From Megamerina dolium (taxonomy: Eukaryota > Arthropoda > Insecta > Diptera > Megamerinidae): 64,000 bases of DNA. Under the pieces are notes generated by a model that saw only the letters and a list, made by a program, of their open reading frames with translations, searched no databases and was not told the DNA's origin. Shown piece after piece: positions 10,400-23,369 of the stretch (position 1 is the first letter of the stretch; each line of letters opens with the position of its first letter). Position numbers and translations under genes: made by a program. The stretch spans positions 25,635,637-25,699,636 of the forward strand of contig OY978530.1 of assembly GCA_963854835.1 (NCBI GenBank), read 5' to 3'.

Positions 10400-13300
10400 T
10401 TCACATCTTACAATAACAGCGTGTGCCAAGCAGCTTGACTATCGATGGAAAATTGGTCTACATGGAATCCATGTTAACAACGGATGCTGGTGCATCACAA
10501 TCTATAATCAAGAGCGATTTGGTAAAGATGTGTGAGACTTTAATGGGAATAAAATTCCGTACAGCAACGGATGAGGATACACAAATTGCAGTTAAGATAA
10601 AGAAACAAGTATCTATTAGAAATTGTAAGTGAAAATCTGAATTCATTCTGGCCGATATCATCGATGACGTAATAATTGGCGTTGACTTCATGAGTAATAT
10701 GGATCTACGTTCGATTTCAATACACGGATACAAATGTCGTGCAAAAGTCAAGTTACCATTGAACATCGGATACAAGCGTAGTGTAAACATTAAACAAATA
10801 CTGACATCAAATCAGAAATAAGAAGCGGTGGTTTGGGCACAAATGAACATGAATGATGGGACGGACAAGTTGTAGGTAGTAGAAACGGATACACAAAAAA
10901 AAATTAGAACATCTCAACTCAATCCAATTTATACAGTTCTGAAGAAAGGAATGATGATTGGTCATTGCCATGAAGTTACAGGAAGTTAAAATCAGGAACT
11001 GTTAGATCAGAATTGAAAGCACTGATGGAAGAATGGTCAGGCGTGGTTACCAAACAGTAAAAAGAAAAGGCCTTACACCAATTGGAGAAGTACAGTTCAA
11101 TATTTTCTTCAAATGGAAAAACTCGTGGACAAACAACCATCGTGAGACATCGCATTGACACCGAAGATCCCGGACCAATCCGTCAAGCACCTCGACAAGT
11201 TCCATTGGCCAAAAGAGATGAAGCCATTAATCTGTTTACCGATATGCAGAAGCAAGGTGTTATTGAACCATCAGAGAGTCCATGGAGTTTACCAGTTGTG
11301 CTGTGTGGATTACAGAAAGCTAAATGATATCACGAAAAAAGACATCTATCCACTGTCAAGGTGCGAAGTGGTTTTCAACTCTTGATCTGCAAAGTGGTTA
11401 TTGACAAATGGGACTTGGTGGGGAGGACAGCTTTTAGTATTGGCGATGGTCTGTGACGATTCACAGTGATGCCATTTGGCTTACGTAATACGACGGCTAC
11501 TTTCGAACGTGTGATGAACCGTGTACTCAGAGGACTATACTGGAGAAAACGTGCTTGGAGTTCCTCGTTGACATTATCGTGATGGGAAATGATTTTAACG
11601 ACCACCTGGAAAAGTTGAAAGAAGTATTTGAGCATATACAAACAGCAGGGGTTAAATTGAATCCGAAAAAGTGTTCGCTTTTCAGTCGAGATGTTAAGTA
11701 ACAGACGGGGTAAAATCCGACGAGGAGAAAGTAGCAGCAGCACAAGAATGGCCTATACCTTCATGAAGTAAGAAGCTTTCTAGGCTTGTGTACCTACTAC
11801 AGACGATTTGTTCCTGGATTTGCAAACATCGCCAGCAGTCCGCATGAGTTAACAAGAAAGAACAAACCATTTGTGGGAGCATTAGAACAGCTGAAAGAAA
11901 GGCTTTGTTCAGCAACAGTATTAGCGTATCCAGTACCTGGTCAAAAGTTTGTATTGGACACAGATGCGAGTGGCTATGAAATAGGTGGTGTGCTCTTTCA
12001 GATCATAGATGGGCGATAAAAAGTGATAGCATACTGTAGTAAAATTCCGTCGCAGTCAGAAAGAAACTACTGTGTATACGAAGAGAGTTGCTCGAAATAC
12101 TGGAATGTGTAAAGTATTTCTATAAGTACGTGAACGGACAGCCATTCCATCACCGAAGCGCACTGGATTGAACGGCTGCACAGTTATGAATTTACAATCG
12201 AGCAACGTAAAAAGGACAACATGGTAACGCGGATGCTCTTTCTCGTTGTTCTTGCCAAATGGAATGTAAACATTGGTATCAAGTGGAAAGCAAAGAGCAT
12301 TGTCGACATACGATTTAGGAATATCTTGCCAGAAGGGTCATGGACCACCGAATGAGTGCAAGATCAGTGGAACGACCCAAATCTCTTAAAAATTATGGGA
12401 TACGAGAAGCAGGGCATACGTCCAGATTGGCAAGAAATGGCTTATGAGAATCCAATAGCAAAGGTATACTGGGCGCAGTGGGTAAGCCTGCACTTAGGAG
12501 ATGAATGTCTATTCCGAACATGGGAAAGTGAAGATGGAAAAATCACTAATGATCTTCTAGTGGTACCCAAGGCATGAATAAACGAAGTGATAGCTGAGTA
12601 TCACAATGCTTCCAGTGGAGGGCATTTGGGCATCACCAAAACCGTCGAAAAAATGAAATAACGATTTTATTGGATTGGATGCCATGACCATGTCGCTGAT
12701 TGGATACCGAAGTGTGAACAATGTGCAATGGCCAAAAGTCCCGCTAAGAAAAGACGAGGTAAAATGCACCAATACAGTGTGTGCTCCATTTGAACGAATT
12801 TCTATGGATATTGCTGGAGCATTTCCTACAAGCGACGGAGAAAACAAGTATGTTCTTGTGGTTATAGTTTACTTCCGAAAAGGGTCTAAAGAATACCCCA
12901 TTCCAAATCAAGAAGCTGGTACAGTTGGGGATGTATTCGTCAACAAATGGATTACTCGTTTTGATGTACCGATGGAGTTACACTCAGATCAAGGTCGTAA
13001 TTTCGAATCAGTTGCATTCCAAGAGATGTGCCGTATGTTGGGTAAACATAAAACATATACTAATGTTCCTCATGGCATATCGATGCGCACAACATGATAC
13101 GACGGCTACTATACCATCAATGGCAATTCTTGGAAACAAGTTCAGACTGCCAGCTGATTTAAAATTTGGAGTCGCAACACCAACGACATCAACCGAAGGT
13201 AATTACACTAGCGAAAACCGGGAACAGATATATGAAGTGCGTCGGTTCATCAGAGAGCGGTCGTAAATGGTAAGCGAGAAGATAACGGTCAGGTATTATT

Positions 13301-13500
13301 TGAGAGTAAATTCAAAAGGGTTCTATGAAGGAGAGTATGTAATGCTATATAATCCACAACGAAAGAAAGGTCTGTCCCCTAAACTACAAGCTCATTGGGA
13401 AAGGCCATATCAGATAATTACAAAAATTAATTACGTGAAAAAAAAGGGCATTATTTAAAGTAGTGAATTTGGAAGGATTTGAGCCACATCAGGGAGAAGC
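10400..13500 (+). pseudogene. Gypsy G1 pol (protease-RT-RNase H-integrase), decayed
   Basis: Aligns along its length with the intact G2 pol on the minus strand at 60753-63975. Protease lies near 10470-10620, with the catalytic DTGA changed to DAGA; RT pieces at 11080-11700; RNase H at 11780-12290 with VLDTDASGYEIGGVL; integrase at 12350-13490. About 150 bases are missing inside the integrase core near 13060-13085, removing the block that carries the third acidic residue. Many stops and small indels occur. The 3' untranslated stretch after the integrase is recognisable to about 13530, but no 3' LTR follows. Confidence 0.9.
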
Positions 13501-13530
13501 ATAGAAACTTGTTCTGAACGAACATCTCAT

Positions 13531-14714
13531 CTTCTCCAATTGCAATATTATTTGCTAAAATCAGCTTTTCATGAAAATATTCTTTAAACGATTTAGTAAT
13601 CAACCACCGTCTGGCTTCAAATTTTCTCTTTGATATTAAATTATTTGCTTTTTCTTCGAAGAGATATGTCATATCCAATAAGAACGTGTCGATAGCATAG
13701 AAATCAAATCATCAGAAGTTTGCAACCACTTTAACACACAGATTATAAGAAACTAGACGCGACACGACGCGACGTGATGAGGCGCAATTTCGTGTTTCGT
13801 ATTATATAAATTCGTTCAGTTAACGTGTTTGTCAAATAGTGACTATGACCGTGAGTGTTACATTTTTTTCGTATTATGTATGCACCCGAAAGTGCACTCA
13901 CACGCATGTTACATGTCAAATTCGGCACTTGCTATTGAGGTTGTGAGTAGTAGGTTGGTTTTTAATTTGCATCTATTTATTTTATATTTTTACAAAAAAT
14001 ATGATTTTAAAATAAATATAACAGGGAAACAAGTATAAGAAAACCTATATGTCATTAATGCTATAGCATTCATTTTCATGGTGTCACAATATGACATTAA
14101 TGCTATAGATAATTATTTTCAAAATGGGCGTTGAAAATACCACTCTTGCATGCTTTCAATATTCATTTTATTTTGTATGTAAATAAAAATGGAAAATATA
14201 TATGTACATATGTTAAACTATGTATGAATTTTATTATTTAACCATACGCGTTCAATATCAGTATCGTGATCCAAATATTGCGATCCGTATTATTTGTCTG
14301 ATTTAGATACTGATAATCAATAATATGTCAACCCACAAAACTAACAATTACGACTTTTATTGAAAACAATTTTACAATTTATAAATAAGAACATACTTTT
14401 GTTAATATCCATTTATGTTCCTTAAACTCTCACTAAATCCCAGAATCGGAATTTAGCAACATATGGTTAAGTTCCTTAACTCCCTCTTTCGAATATTACT
14501 CTGTCTTCCATATTTTACAATTAGCAATAATCTCACTTTTTGAACAAATTTCCAAGCTTTTTATCTTTGCATCACACCAATCTATTTTCAATCTATTATC
14601 CATTTCATCAAATATATTATTCAAAATAGCGTAAGAATGAATAAAAGAATCGCATAAGAAATGTTGACAATTTATAACAAAAAAAGTGACTGCGTGTTAT
14701 GTAATACGGACGTA
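13531..14714. other. Unassigned AT-rich sequence
   Basis: No gene or element recognised. A 20-base motif close to ATATGTCATTAATGCTATAG occurs twice (about 14048 and 14090, one mismatch). A GAC/CGAC-rich stretch lies near 13755-13785. Confidence 0.5.
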
Positions 14715-16640
14715 AAGCGACTCGGATCATTGCCTTCTTGCAGCTAAGGTGCGAACACGTTTATGTGTCGCAAAAAACACAGGTAGTGCCACACAAAGAA
14801 AGCTTGATATCAATAATCTGCAATCACCAGAGACAGAAAATGCTTTTACCATGACTACTGCTGCTGAGGAGGTTTCTTCCGTCCTCTGAGCAATGAGTGC
14901 TATGATCAGAAGTGTCGCGACGCTATCACAGAGAAAGACGCCCCCTACAAAACAAACTTGCATGCAGGTGCCACGACAGCTGTTAAGGAGCGATACAAAG
15001 AGAAGATGAGTGCGGAGAGACGTCTTTTCACATGTTAGAAGAGAGAGCTAGAAAGATGCGAGTGTAAGGAGATAAAAATGTGTAGAGACAAGAATGAGAA
15101 TCGAAAATTTTTTGAGAAGATCAAGCACCTAAGTGGCGGCTCAAATCCTGGAACCGCTTCCTGTCGTGACAAAACTGGGAATATGGTTACAGCTGTCCAT
15201 AGTGTACTGAGCTAATGGAAGGAGCACATCTCTACGCTACTGCATGGCGACACCTCGAACAATCCCGCCAGTGAAGATCTCCCGAACTCCCCAATCACGG
15301 ATGATGGTGTAGATGTTCCACCACCCGACCATGACGAAGTCAGAGAGCCCATTTCTAGGCTGAAAAACAATAAAGCTGCAGGTGCTGATGGCCAGCCCGG
15401 CGAGTTGTTTGAAACCGGAGGAGATGAGCTGCTCACCAGCATGCACCAGCTCACAAGCAGAATATGGTTCGATAAAAGCATGCCCGATGATTGGAGGCTC
15501 AGTGCTCTCTGTCCCGTACATAAGAAGGATCGATACACACCATGTATTTGTCGGTTACAAAGCCGCTTTCGACAGTTCGGTAAGGGATTACCTCTACGCA
15601 ACAATGTCTGAGTTCGGTATTCCTGCAAAGCTCATTCGACTTTGTAGAATGACACTGCATAACTCCCGTTGTGCAGTGAAAATTGGGAAGGACCTCTCTG
15701 CACAGTTTAGTACCGAACGGGGTTTCAGACAAGGTGATTCGTTATCGTGCGACTTCTTCAATCTTATTATGGAGAAAATAATACGAGCTGCTGATCTACG
15801 ACATAATGGCACTATCTTCAACAAAAGTGTCATACTGTTGGCGTATGCCAACTATATTGAGATAATCGGCATGAACACGCGAGCAGTCAGTGCAGCATTC
15901 TCAGAGTTAGAAAGAGAGTCGCGTCGGATGGGTCTTACGGTGAACGACGGTAAAACGAAGTATCTAGTGTCAACAAACAAAGAGTCTCGGCGTCTTGGAC
16001 AGCACGTCACTGTTGACAACTACGCTTTTGAAGTAGTAAGGGGCTTTGCCTATCTTGGAACCAGCATTAACAGCAGTAATGACGTCAGCCTGGAGATATT
16101 TCGAAGGATTACTCTTGCAAACAGGTGCTATTTTGAGTAGTCGGGCCCTCTCTCGAAGAACGAAAACTACACTCTACAAGTCTCTTATCATGCCTGGCCT
16201 TAATATGGCGCTGAGGTCTGGACAATTTCCACCTCGGATGAGCGAATGCTTGGAGTTTTCGAGAGAAAAGTCCTACGCAAGATCTCTGATGGGTTGGTGG
16301 CGAGTACCGAATAAGGTACAACCATGAGCTGTACGAGCTGTATGCCGATATTGACATAGTAAAGAGCATCAAAATCCAGCTGCTGCGTTAACCAGAATGG
16401 AAGAACACGACTCGGCTAAGAAGGTGTTATATTCGGAAGCCGCTGGTGGACAGCGTAGAAGAGGCAGACCTAACCTCCGAGAGAAAGATCAGGTACTGGA
16501 GAATTTGTCAGCACTTGGAATTTCTAACTGGCGCCAACTAGTGAAGGAAAGAGCTGGCTGGCGAAGCATGCTAAACTCGGCCTAAATCGATTTTCGGTTG
16601 TAATGGCCATATTAGCAAGTAAGTAAGTACGTAAGTACGT
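14715..16640 (+). pseudogene. RTE-type LINE relic C1 (endonuclease end, RT, C-terminus)
   Basis: Readable pieces in order: a segment shared with 37686-37990 (TQRKLDINNLQSPE), an NEWYD-like block near 14900, the RT N-terminus with KNNKAAGADG (15370), KAAFDS (15562), RGFRQGDSLSCDFFN (15718), the catalytic YADD turned into YANY (15843), and a C-terminal segment GRPNLREKDQVLENLSALGISNWRQL split into two (16450). A deletion joins the block ending CPVHKKD to the FVGYKAAFDS block near 15530. The end carries TAAG/TACG repeats (16616-16640), the same tail as at 46456-46482 and, reversed, 31290-31312. 5'-truncated and non-functional. Confidence 0.85.
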
Positions 16641-17120
16641 AAAGTGTTGCCTTTTAACTTATTTGCAATTAATTCCCTCATGTTGTTTTCGTTAAGGTTA
16701 TGAGCACTTTAAATATTTTACAATAGTGTTTGCCACAACTTAAAGCACTCACCACCAAAATAAAATTCAGAAAATAGCTCTTTAACGTACGTGAAGTTTT
16801 GCCTATGGGAAATATGTTTTGTTTGGTCACCGGTATTTCTCTTTCTCTCTTTAGAATTTAATTTTCTCTTTTGTGGTTCACACTAAATCGTTAGTAATTC
16901 CAACTCATATTTTAAAAATCAACACTCATTTGTATCACTCTCTCTTTCATTATATGGCACTGCATGACTGTTTCTTTTGTTGCTGTTGTTTGGTGTCGCT
17001 GATTTTTAACACAGTTACGTTGCGAGTTCCCTGGGCTGGGTTAAGCTGTTATACAACCAGTGTCAGCCTGGCTTAGGTCTCAGTAAAACTAGCTCAGTCT
17101 CTAACGGAGTATCCAGGTAC
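16641..17120. other. No recognisable feature
   Basis: Between the RTE tail and the LOA-like ORF1. A G/C-richer stretch from about 17030 could be leader of the following element. Nothing else is seen. Confidence 0.4.
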
Positions 17121-18168
17121 TTGGCGCCCTCCGGATTAATTAGTCTTACGTGCGTACTGTGGATCTATGCGCAGCCGGATGACTCTTTTATCGACAAAAC
17201 AAACAAAAACAACATACAAATAGAGGCCAGAGCTCTAAAAAAGCCGGGGTTGGGAGAGGCGTCTAAGCCGCAGCCTACTACTTCTGTGGAGGCAGCCAAA
17301 GTCAAGCTCAAGCTGAGTCAAAGCACAGCCACAATCCACTCTCCATCCAAACTGACGTACGCGGTTGAGTCTGGAATCAGACCTGCAGTCGCGTACAGTG
17401 GCTTTGCAAAGGGAAGTGTAGCGATGACGTTCATAGACCGCTCAGATCAGGACGGCAGGATCTCTCCATCAAACTAGAAGGTTGTAGAGGACTCCTTCAC
17501 GGACATTTTTTTGGATATGGTCGAGGAGAATCCAGGGCTCGTGCCAGAGAACAGGATGTGTGGCTGGCATCAAGGGAATGTCTAGCAGATGATTGTGCCG
17601 ACTAACGGGATATGGATCTCTTCTCCATTGCTTTATCCAGGATAGGGGATGTCTGGCAAGGTGCGAAGTTGGAAATCGTGCCTAGGCGGTCCATCCCCAG
17701 CAGATCTCGGACTAGTGCCTTAATTCCGGTGAATCCAAAAGAACCAGACAAAATACTTTAAATGATGACGATGTGCAATCCGGAGCTCCCCACGCACAAC
17801 TGGAAGATCGCCAACTTAGAAGAGCTCAAGGGATCTCGCTACGCGACAATGATCGTCAACAGTGGATCACTCGGTCCCCTGGTGACATCTGATGGTGTGG
17901 TAGCCTTCGGATTTGGTCACATAAGGTGAAGGTGGCTCGAAAGTGTTGCTGAAGGAGCAGGTGGAAGTCTCGACAGCAAGCGAAAAGGAGGATATCCCTC
18001 GGCCCAGTCCTTTCTGGCCTTTCTTGCCTGACCTGGACAGATTTTATATCTTCAGATTCGGATTTCTCAGAGGCGTTCGATAGGTTATGGAAGAAGGATA
18101 GACTTCTAGGAGATACGGATGATGACCTCAATGCAACGGTGGTGGAGGCGGTGACGAATGTAATGGAT
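17121..18168 (+). pseudogene. LOA/R1-type LINE relic, ORF1 fragment
   Basis: A lysine/proline-rich opening (17190-17340) is followed by a block LTYAVESGIRPAVAYSGFA and later, across frameshifts, by MCGWHQGN-like and DHWKV-like pieces, ending with SRYATMIVNSGSLGPLV and VVAFGFGHIR (17835-17930). This order resembles ORF1 of I, R1 and LOA-type LINEs as I recall them. Several stops occur. ORF2 of the same element resumes at 19918, after the inserted A2 copy. Confidence 0.65.
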
Positions 18169-18169
18169 A

Positions 18170-19917
18170 ATTTTTTTTTTTTTTTTTTTTTTCTAACAAG
18201 CTTTCTTTATTGGATCTTTCTAAATTACTTAGAAACTAACAATAAGTAATCAAATCTTACAAACTAACTAAAATTATGTGATATTCCCTATGTTCCATCA
18301 CAATTTGGTGAGTCGCGAGGTATAGCAATTTCACAGCATATTCAGTGTGTCTTTTCTTTTTAATCGACGATGCCCCGTGCTCAGCAACAATTGCCTATCA
18401 AGGGGATTCGGATGACTGTGTAATTTTTGAATGTAGCTTCTGCAAGACATTGCAACTTCCTCAGAAATTGTGGGTACATTTAAATCTCGATGGATGTTAA
18501 CGTTCCTCATATACCAAGGCGCGTTTACAATAATTCGCAGACACTTGGATTGTATTCGCTGCAATTTTTCGATATTTGAGGGAGATGCACTGCCCCAAAA
18601 CTGAATACCATAAGTCCAGATTGGCTTCAGGATTGCTTTATATAATAGCACTTTTTATTCGAGATTTAACTTTGATCTTTTGTGTATCAGCCACCATAAC
18701 TGATTAATTTTAAGCTTGATCTGAGTTTTCTTTGCCTCTATGTGATTTTTCCAGGTCAGCCTTCTGTCGAGGTGAATACCCAAGTACTTTGTTGAGGAAC
18801 ATTGTGGAACTGATTGGCCATTAATTTTAAGTGGGGGACATGTATCTGGCCTTAGCGTGAAGGTTACATGTACGCTCTTTGATTCATTGACTTTTATACG
18901 CCATTTTGCTAGCCAGATTTCGAGAGAATCGATATGAGTCTGCAGGAGTTCAGTAGCTTCTATGGGGTTAGAGCGAGAGCACAATATTGCCGTATCATCT
19001 GCAAAGGTCGATATAAATGTGTGGTTATTGCTGGGCATATCTGTAGTGTATAAGAGATACAGTAAGGGGCCCAAAACGCTTCCTTGAGGAACGCCAGCGT
19101 GAATATCCAATGGATTTGTTGTGTAATCCTTGTGATGTACGAGAAATTGTCTTTTCGTGAGGTAGCTACTAAGCAATGAGGAGACATTTGCAGGCAGTAA
19201 TAGTTTGAGTTTGTAAATAAGGCCATCATGCCATACTTTATCGAAAGCTTGAGTGATATCAAGAAAGACAGCTGAACAATACTTTTTTTCTTCAAAAGTG
19301 TTCCTTATCAGAGTTACAATGCGGTGGACTTGTTCTATTGTGCCGTGCTGTTTTCTAAATCCAAACTGATGTTGAGGAATCAGTTGGTTGATATTAATAA
19401 ATTGAGTTATATTCATGACAAGTAGCTTTTCGAATACTTTAGAAAGTAGAGGCAGGAGGTCTGATAGGTCTGTACGATGCAACTTTTGTAGGGTCTTTTC
19501 CTGGTTTTGCTATCATAATAATTTTTGAAGTTTTCCAGCATTTGGGATAGTGTTTAATACGAAGCATAGCATTGAAAATGTGCATTAGATGAAATACTGA
19601 AGCCGGAGGTAGCTCTTTTATCATTTTACCGGTAATTTTATATGGACCAGGTGATTTTTTTGGGTTTAAATCTTTATAAATTGTTTTGATTATGTCCTTT
19701 TTTTTTAATTTTGAGCGTTATTGAGCAAGGTTGAGAAGTTAATATTGGTAATGAGGACTGTGAAGAGGGTGGATTGGGTGTAAACACACTTTTTAGGTGG
19801 TTTGCAAAAGCCAAACCCTTCTCACAGTTGCTTCTAGCCCAATTACCGTCACTCAAACGGATGGGGGAATCAGTGAGAATTGGCCGATTTGAGTTTTTTG
19901 CTGATTTCCACAAAGAT
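18170..19917 (-). mobile_element. Jockey family A, copy A2 (5'-truncated, reversed)
   Basis: A poly(T) run at 18170-18191 is the tail read on the plus strand. The body aligns with the RT half of family A and stops in the linker coding SLWKSAKNSN. The 3' UTR near 18190-18240 differs from A1/A3/A4/A5 at several sites, so this may be an older insertion or a different subfamily. It splits an LOA/R1-type relic. GATAAT occurs on both sides and is a plausible short target duplication: collapsing it rejoins the host element smoothly. Confidence 0.9.
18331..19913 (-). pseudogene. Family A ORF2 fragment in A2
   Basis: Covers the linker and RT (residues about 375 to the end of the 882-residue protein of A5). 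FLDITQAFDKVWHDG, GVPQGSVLGP and FADDTAIL are preserved. One extra base near 19460 shifts the frame after the YRPI motif, a T8-type run near 19700 shifts it again, and a stop occurs near 18655. No endonuclease is present. Confidence 0.9.
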
Positions 19918-20450
19918 AATGATCCATGCAGTTTACATCAACCTCCACCTTAGTTCTCCGCCTTACCAAAAGCGGAGCAGACATCGCCCTAATCCAAGAG
20001 CCATGGACGGTGTCTAATGGCATCTGTGGAATAGGGCTCTCAATATGTAAATTGTTTCACAACAAGTGTGCAGGTAGACCCCGTGCTTGTATCCTTGTCA
20101 AGAATCCATTTAATGCTCATTTTCACCCTAATTTCCGTAATGAAGACCTAGCCATCATATCCCTCGAATCAAATGGGAGATGCTACTGGATCGCTTCAGG
20201 CTACTTGACCCATGACCATTCGGCGCCTCCACCAGCAGATATTCTGAAAAGAGCGGTTGCCGAAGCCACACATATGTAGCTGGCGATGATCATCGGATGT
20301 GATGCCAACGCGCACAACACAATTTGGGGCAGCTCCGGTATCAATGAGAAAGTTGAGTCACTTTTTGATTACTTAGCCAGATTTGGAACCAAAAATAGGC
20401 AGGAAGTTACGCTGTTAGCGTATACCGAAGATATTTCATTATTGTTGTTA
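19918..20450 (+). pseudogene. LOA/R1-type LINE relic, endonuclease fragment
   Basis: The frame reads RLTKSGADIALIQEPW at about residue 12, a classical endonuclease N-terminal motif with the catalytic glutamate, then CYWIASGYLTHD, then after a stop DANAHNTIWGSSG (20300), matching the DxNAHHxxWGS motif of R1/LOA/I endonucleases. Near 20395 the sequence passes from an NRQEV block straight into LLAYTEDI, which resembles the RT YADD region, so a large internal deletion is likely. It continues the ORF1 relic at 17121-18168. Confidence 0.75.
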
Positions 20451-21084
20451 TAATACATTGTTCAAAGTGGAAGTTACTGACTTACTTTTGCTCTAAATAA
20501 AACTACTTTTAAAAACTATATTAAAGCGTTGAAGTAAACCAAAGATCACCGTGACTAGCGACCAGAGACTGCAGAGCCATCCTGGATATCTTGTTGGGAG
20601 CGGCGACCAGCAAAAATTACCTGGTAAAGTTTTTTCACAAAGCAACTCAAGACTGAGTTGCCCTTTAAAATTTGTAATTGCTTGATGTTTAAAAGAAGAA
20701 GGAAATAGATATACTAAACAATTGTGGTAAAACGAGACGCTCATCCACCAGCTGTTCTTGTTTATCTAAATACTGGTACGGTGCTGTCACTTAAAACTAT
20801 ATGCATATCTATCCTCAATATTAAACTGCATTATCCGCGCATATAGGAATACCGCTGCCTTATAAATGAAAATCCCTATAAAAAGGACGCTTTCACCGGG
20901 CGGTGGAAACACGCCACAAAACCATGCCAATATTTATGAACTCACCAAAAAATTAAAAAAATTTGAAGAATGAACTTTCAAAGGAAATAACCGAATTAAA
21001 AGCTGAAACTTCATTTGCAAACATAATTTAACAAATTAATCGAAAAACGTCTATCTAAGCTTGAGTTGTATCTAGAAACGAATC
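20451..21084. other. Mostly unassigned
   Basis: Nothing recognisable to about 20930. From about 20930 to 21087 a lysine-rich frame ending KLELYLETNHV overlaps the next ORF start and may be the end of ORF1 of the following Jockey relic. Confidence 0.4.
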
Positions 21085-23135
21085 ATGTCTAAAACACTTA
21101 AAATACTTTTATGAAATTCGAACGGCTTAACAAAATATCAAAATGAGCTGGAGATAATAATCAATACAGAAAATGTTGATATCTGCATGATAGCTGAAAC
21201 ACAATTTATTACTCACTCGTATATTAAATTAAAAACTATGAAACGTATTATGCGATTCATCCAAGTAATTGTGCTCGAGGTGGTAGTGCCATAATAATAA
21301 AAAGCTACATCAAGCATTTTAAAGAAGAAAAACCTGAATGAGTCTAACAATTTCCTTTCTCAGAACGCGTTGTATAATCCTCCATGGCACAAAATTAAAT
21401 GTGAACAATATAGAAAATTACTAAAAAAATACGAAAGTCGATTCTTCATGGGTGGAGACTTTAATGCAAAAGATATACAAACATATACATATACATCTAA
21501 AAACTACTTGCCAATTGAAAACAGCGATTACATAAATTCGGATCACTCACCAATACTTCTAACTCTCACCGAGAACATAACTTTTAAAGTTCCTAAGGAA
21601 CTTTTAAAGAAACTCCAGCTAGTTTAAGTAATTAATTCACGGACTGGGATTACTTCAAAAAGCTGCTTGAGAAAAGTAAAAATAATATCGCACAAATAAC
21701 GACAGAAGATCAGTTGGATGAGAAAGTAAAAATCTTTACGTCTCACTTGCAACTTGCCGGATGGAACACTAAACATAAAAAAGACTTCAGTTAACACTCA
21801 ATATCCTAAGGAAATTAGAGAACTTACTTCATACAAACGAAAACGGCATAATAAGTGGCATCAAACTCGAATACCAGTCGATAAACCATTGCTAAATAAA
21901 ACCGCAAAATGCCTTAATCGAAAAATAAAGAAGTTTAAAAACGAAAACTTTTCACGTAACCTGCAATCATTATCTAATAATTGGCATATGGACTATTCGC
22001 TATGGAAGTGTAGCAAATGCCTAAAAAGGCCTCCAATTCAATGCCCCCCTCTCAAAACAAAAGATGGAAAATGGGCTAACAGCAATTCGGAAAAAGCAAA
22101 GGTGCCTGCAGATTACTTAGCGGATGTCTTTACACTATACGAATCATCATCGGAAAACCAGAATACAAAGGAGTCCCAGGAATTCAAAGAAATACCACGG
22201 GTTACATGCACTGAAATAAAAAAGAAAACGATCAGCTCAAAAATAAAAAGTCGCTAGAATTTGATCTAATCACTGCTGAGATACTAAAACAGGTACCTAA
22301 AAGCATTACAGATTTAACAAAGATAATAAATGCATCTTTCAAGTTGAAATATATACCAATTTTTTGGAAAGCTGCAGAGGTTATTATGCTTCCCAGGCAA
22401 ACCAGGGCACGAGCCATCCTCGTATCGACCCATATAGCGTCTACCTATACTTTCGAAGTTATTTGAAAAGCTGCTCACAAAACGCCTAAACGTAGTAGTT
22501 GAACGAAAAAAATTAATTCCAACACATCATTCCGGTTTGCACTGCCATATTCCTAGACGTAGCGAAAGCATTCGATAAAGTTTGCCACACTGGTCTGCCT
22601 ACAAAATTAAAATTAATATTATGAAATTCTTCAGTCATATCTATCAAATCGATACTTCCGAATTAAGCAGGATGACGCATATTCATGCCTTAGACAAATA
22701 AAAACGAGAGTTCCACAAGGCAGTGCACTTGGACCTCTTTTGTAGTTAATATTCACGCATGATCTACCTTTGCAGATGACACCGCTCTGCTTACCGTTGG
22801 AGAGACTGAAAGCGCGTTAACAACAACCTTGCAAGCCATTCGGCTTACAAACTCCATATTCAAGTTCTGCGAAGTATTTGGGTATGACACTCGACTGCAA
22901 ACTACGGTGGACGGAATATGTGAAGAAAAAGAGGAAAGAGCTCGACATTAAACAAATCAACCTTATCTATTCAAAACAAATTATTATTTTAGTAAGAACT
23001 ATTAAAACCAGTTTGGAGTTATGGAGCCCCGCTATGGGGATGTGCCAGTCAACAATTCAACAATTTCAAAATAAAGTACTAAGGTCTATCGTGAAAGCGC
23101 CATGGTATTGCAGAACCTCAGACATTGAGTGAAAT
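21085..23135 (+). pseudogene. Jockey-clade LINE relic B1, ORF2
   Basis: Begins MSKTLKILLWNSNGLTKYQN with one stop, then AETQF, an ARGG block, MGGDFNAK (21445) and SDHSP (21540), so a complete though broken endonuclease. The linker holds MDYSLWKCSK and KWANSN. The RT is scattered across frames: a GSALGPL motif near 22722, FADDTAL near 22770, then MTLDCKLRWTEY, and KAPWYCRTSDIE at the end. It is diverged from family A across the whole length, with many stops, so it is old. Confidence 0.85.
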
Positions 23136-23149
23136 CTAAGAGTATATTC

Positions 23150-23275
23150 TGTCCTTGCATATGGCGCCGAAGCTTGTACAATTTAAACCTCAGATGAGAG
23201 AATGTTTAGAGTTTTCGAGAGAAATGTCTTACGTAAGATCTTTGGATTTATTTGCGTCGGTGACGAGTTTCAACT
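23150..23275 (+). pseudogene. RTE C-terminal fragment
   Basis: About 120 bases aligning with 46025-46135: the frame gives LAYGAEAC and MFRVFERNVLRKIFGFICVG. Too short to hold any domain. It sits between Jockey relic B1 and the LOA-like relic. Confidence 0.75.
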
Positions 23276-23369
23276 AAGGCACTAACATGGCGCAAAACTT
23301 AGCATACCCGATTCGGAAACTACGAGAAAATCGAATAAGCGGTCGCCACTCAAGTCACCAAGATCTCAT

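Noticed and set aside
14048..14110. Twofold ATGTCATTAATGCTATAG repeat as transposon ends
   Set aside because: Same orientation, 42 bases apart, with no internal sequence; probably a chance or simple local duplication.
15212..15628. 138-residue minus-strand open frame
   Set aside because: Lies antisense to the RTE reverse transcriptase; no motif of its own.
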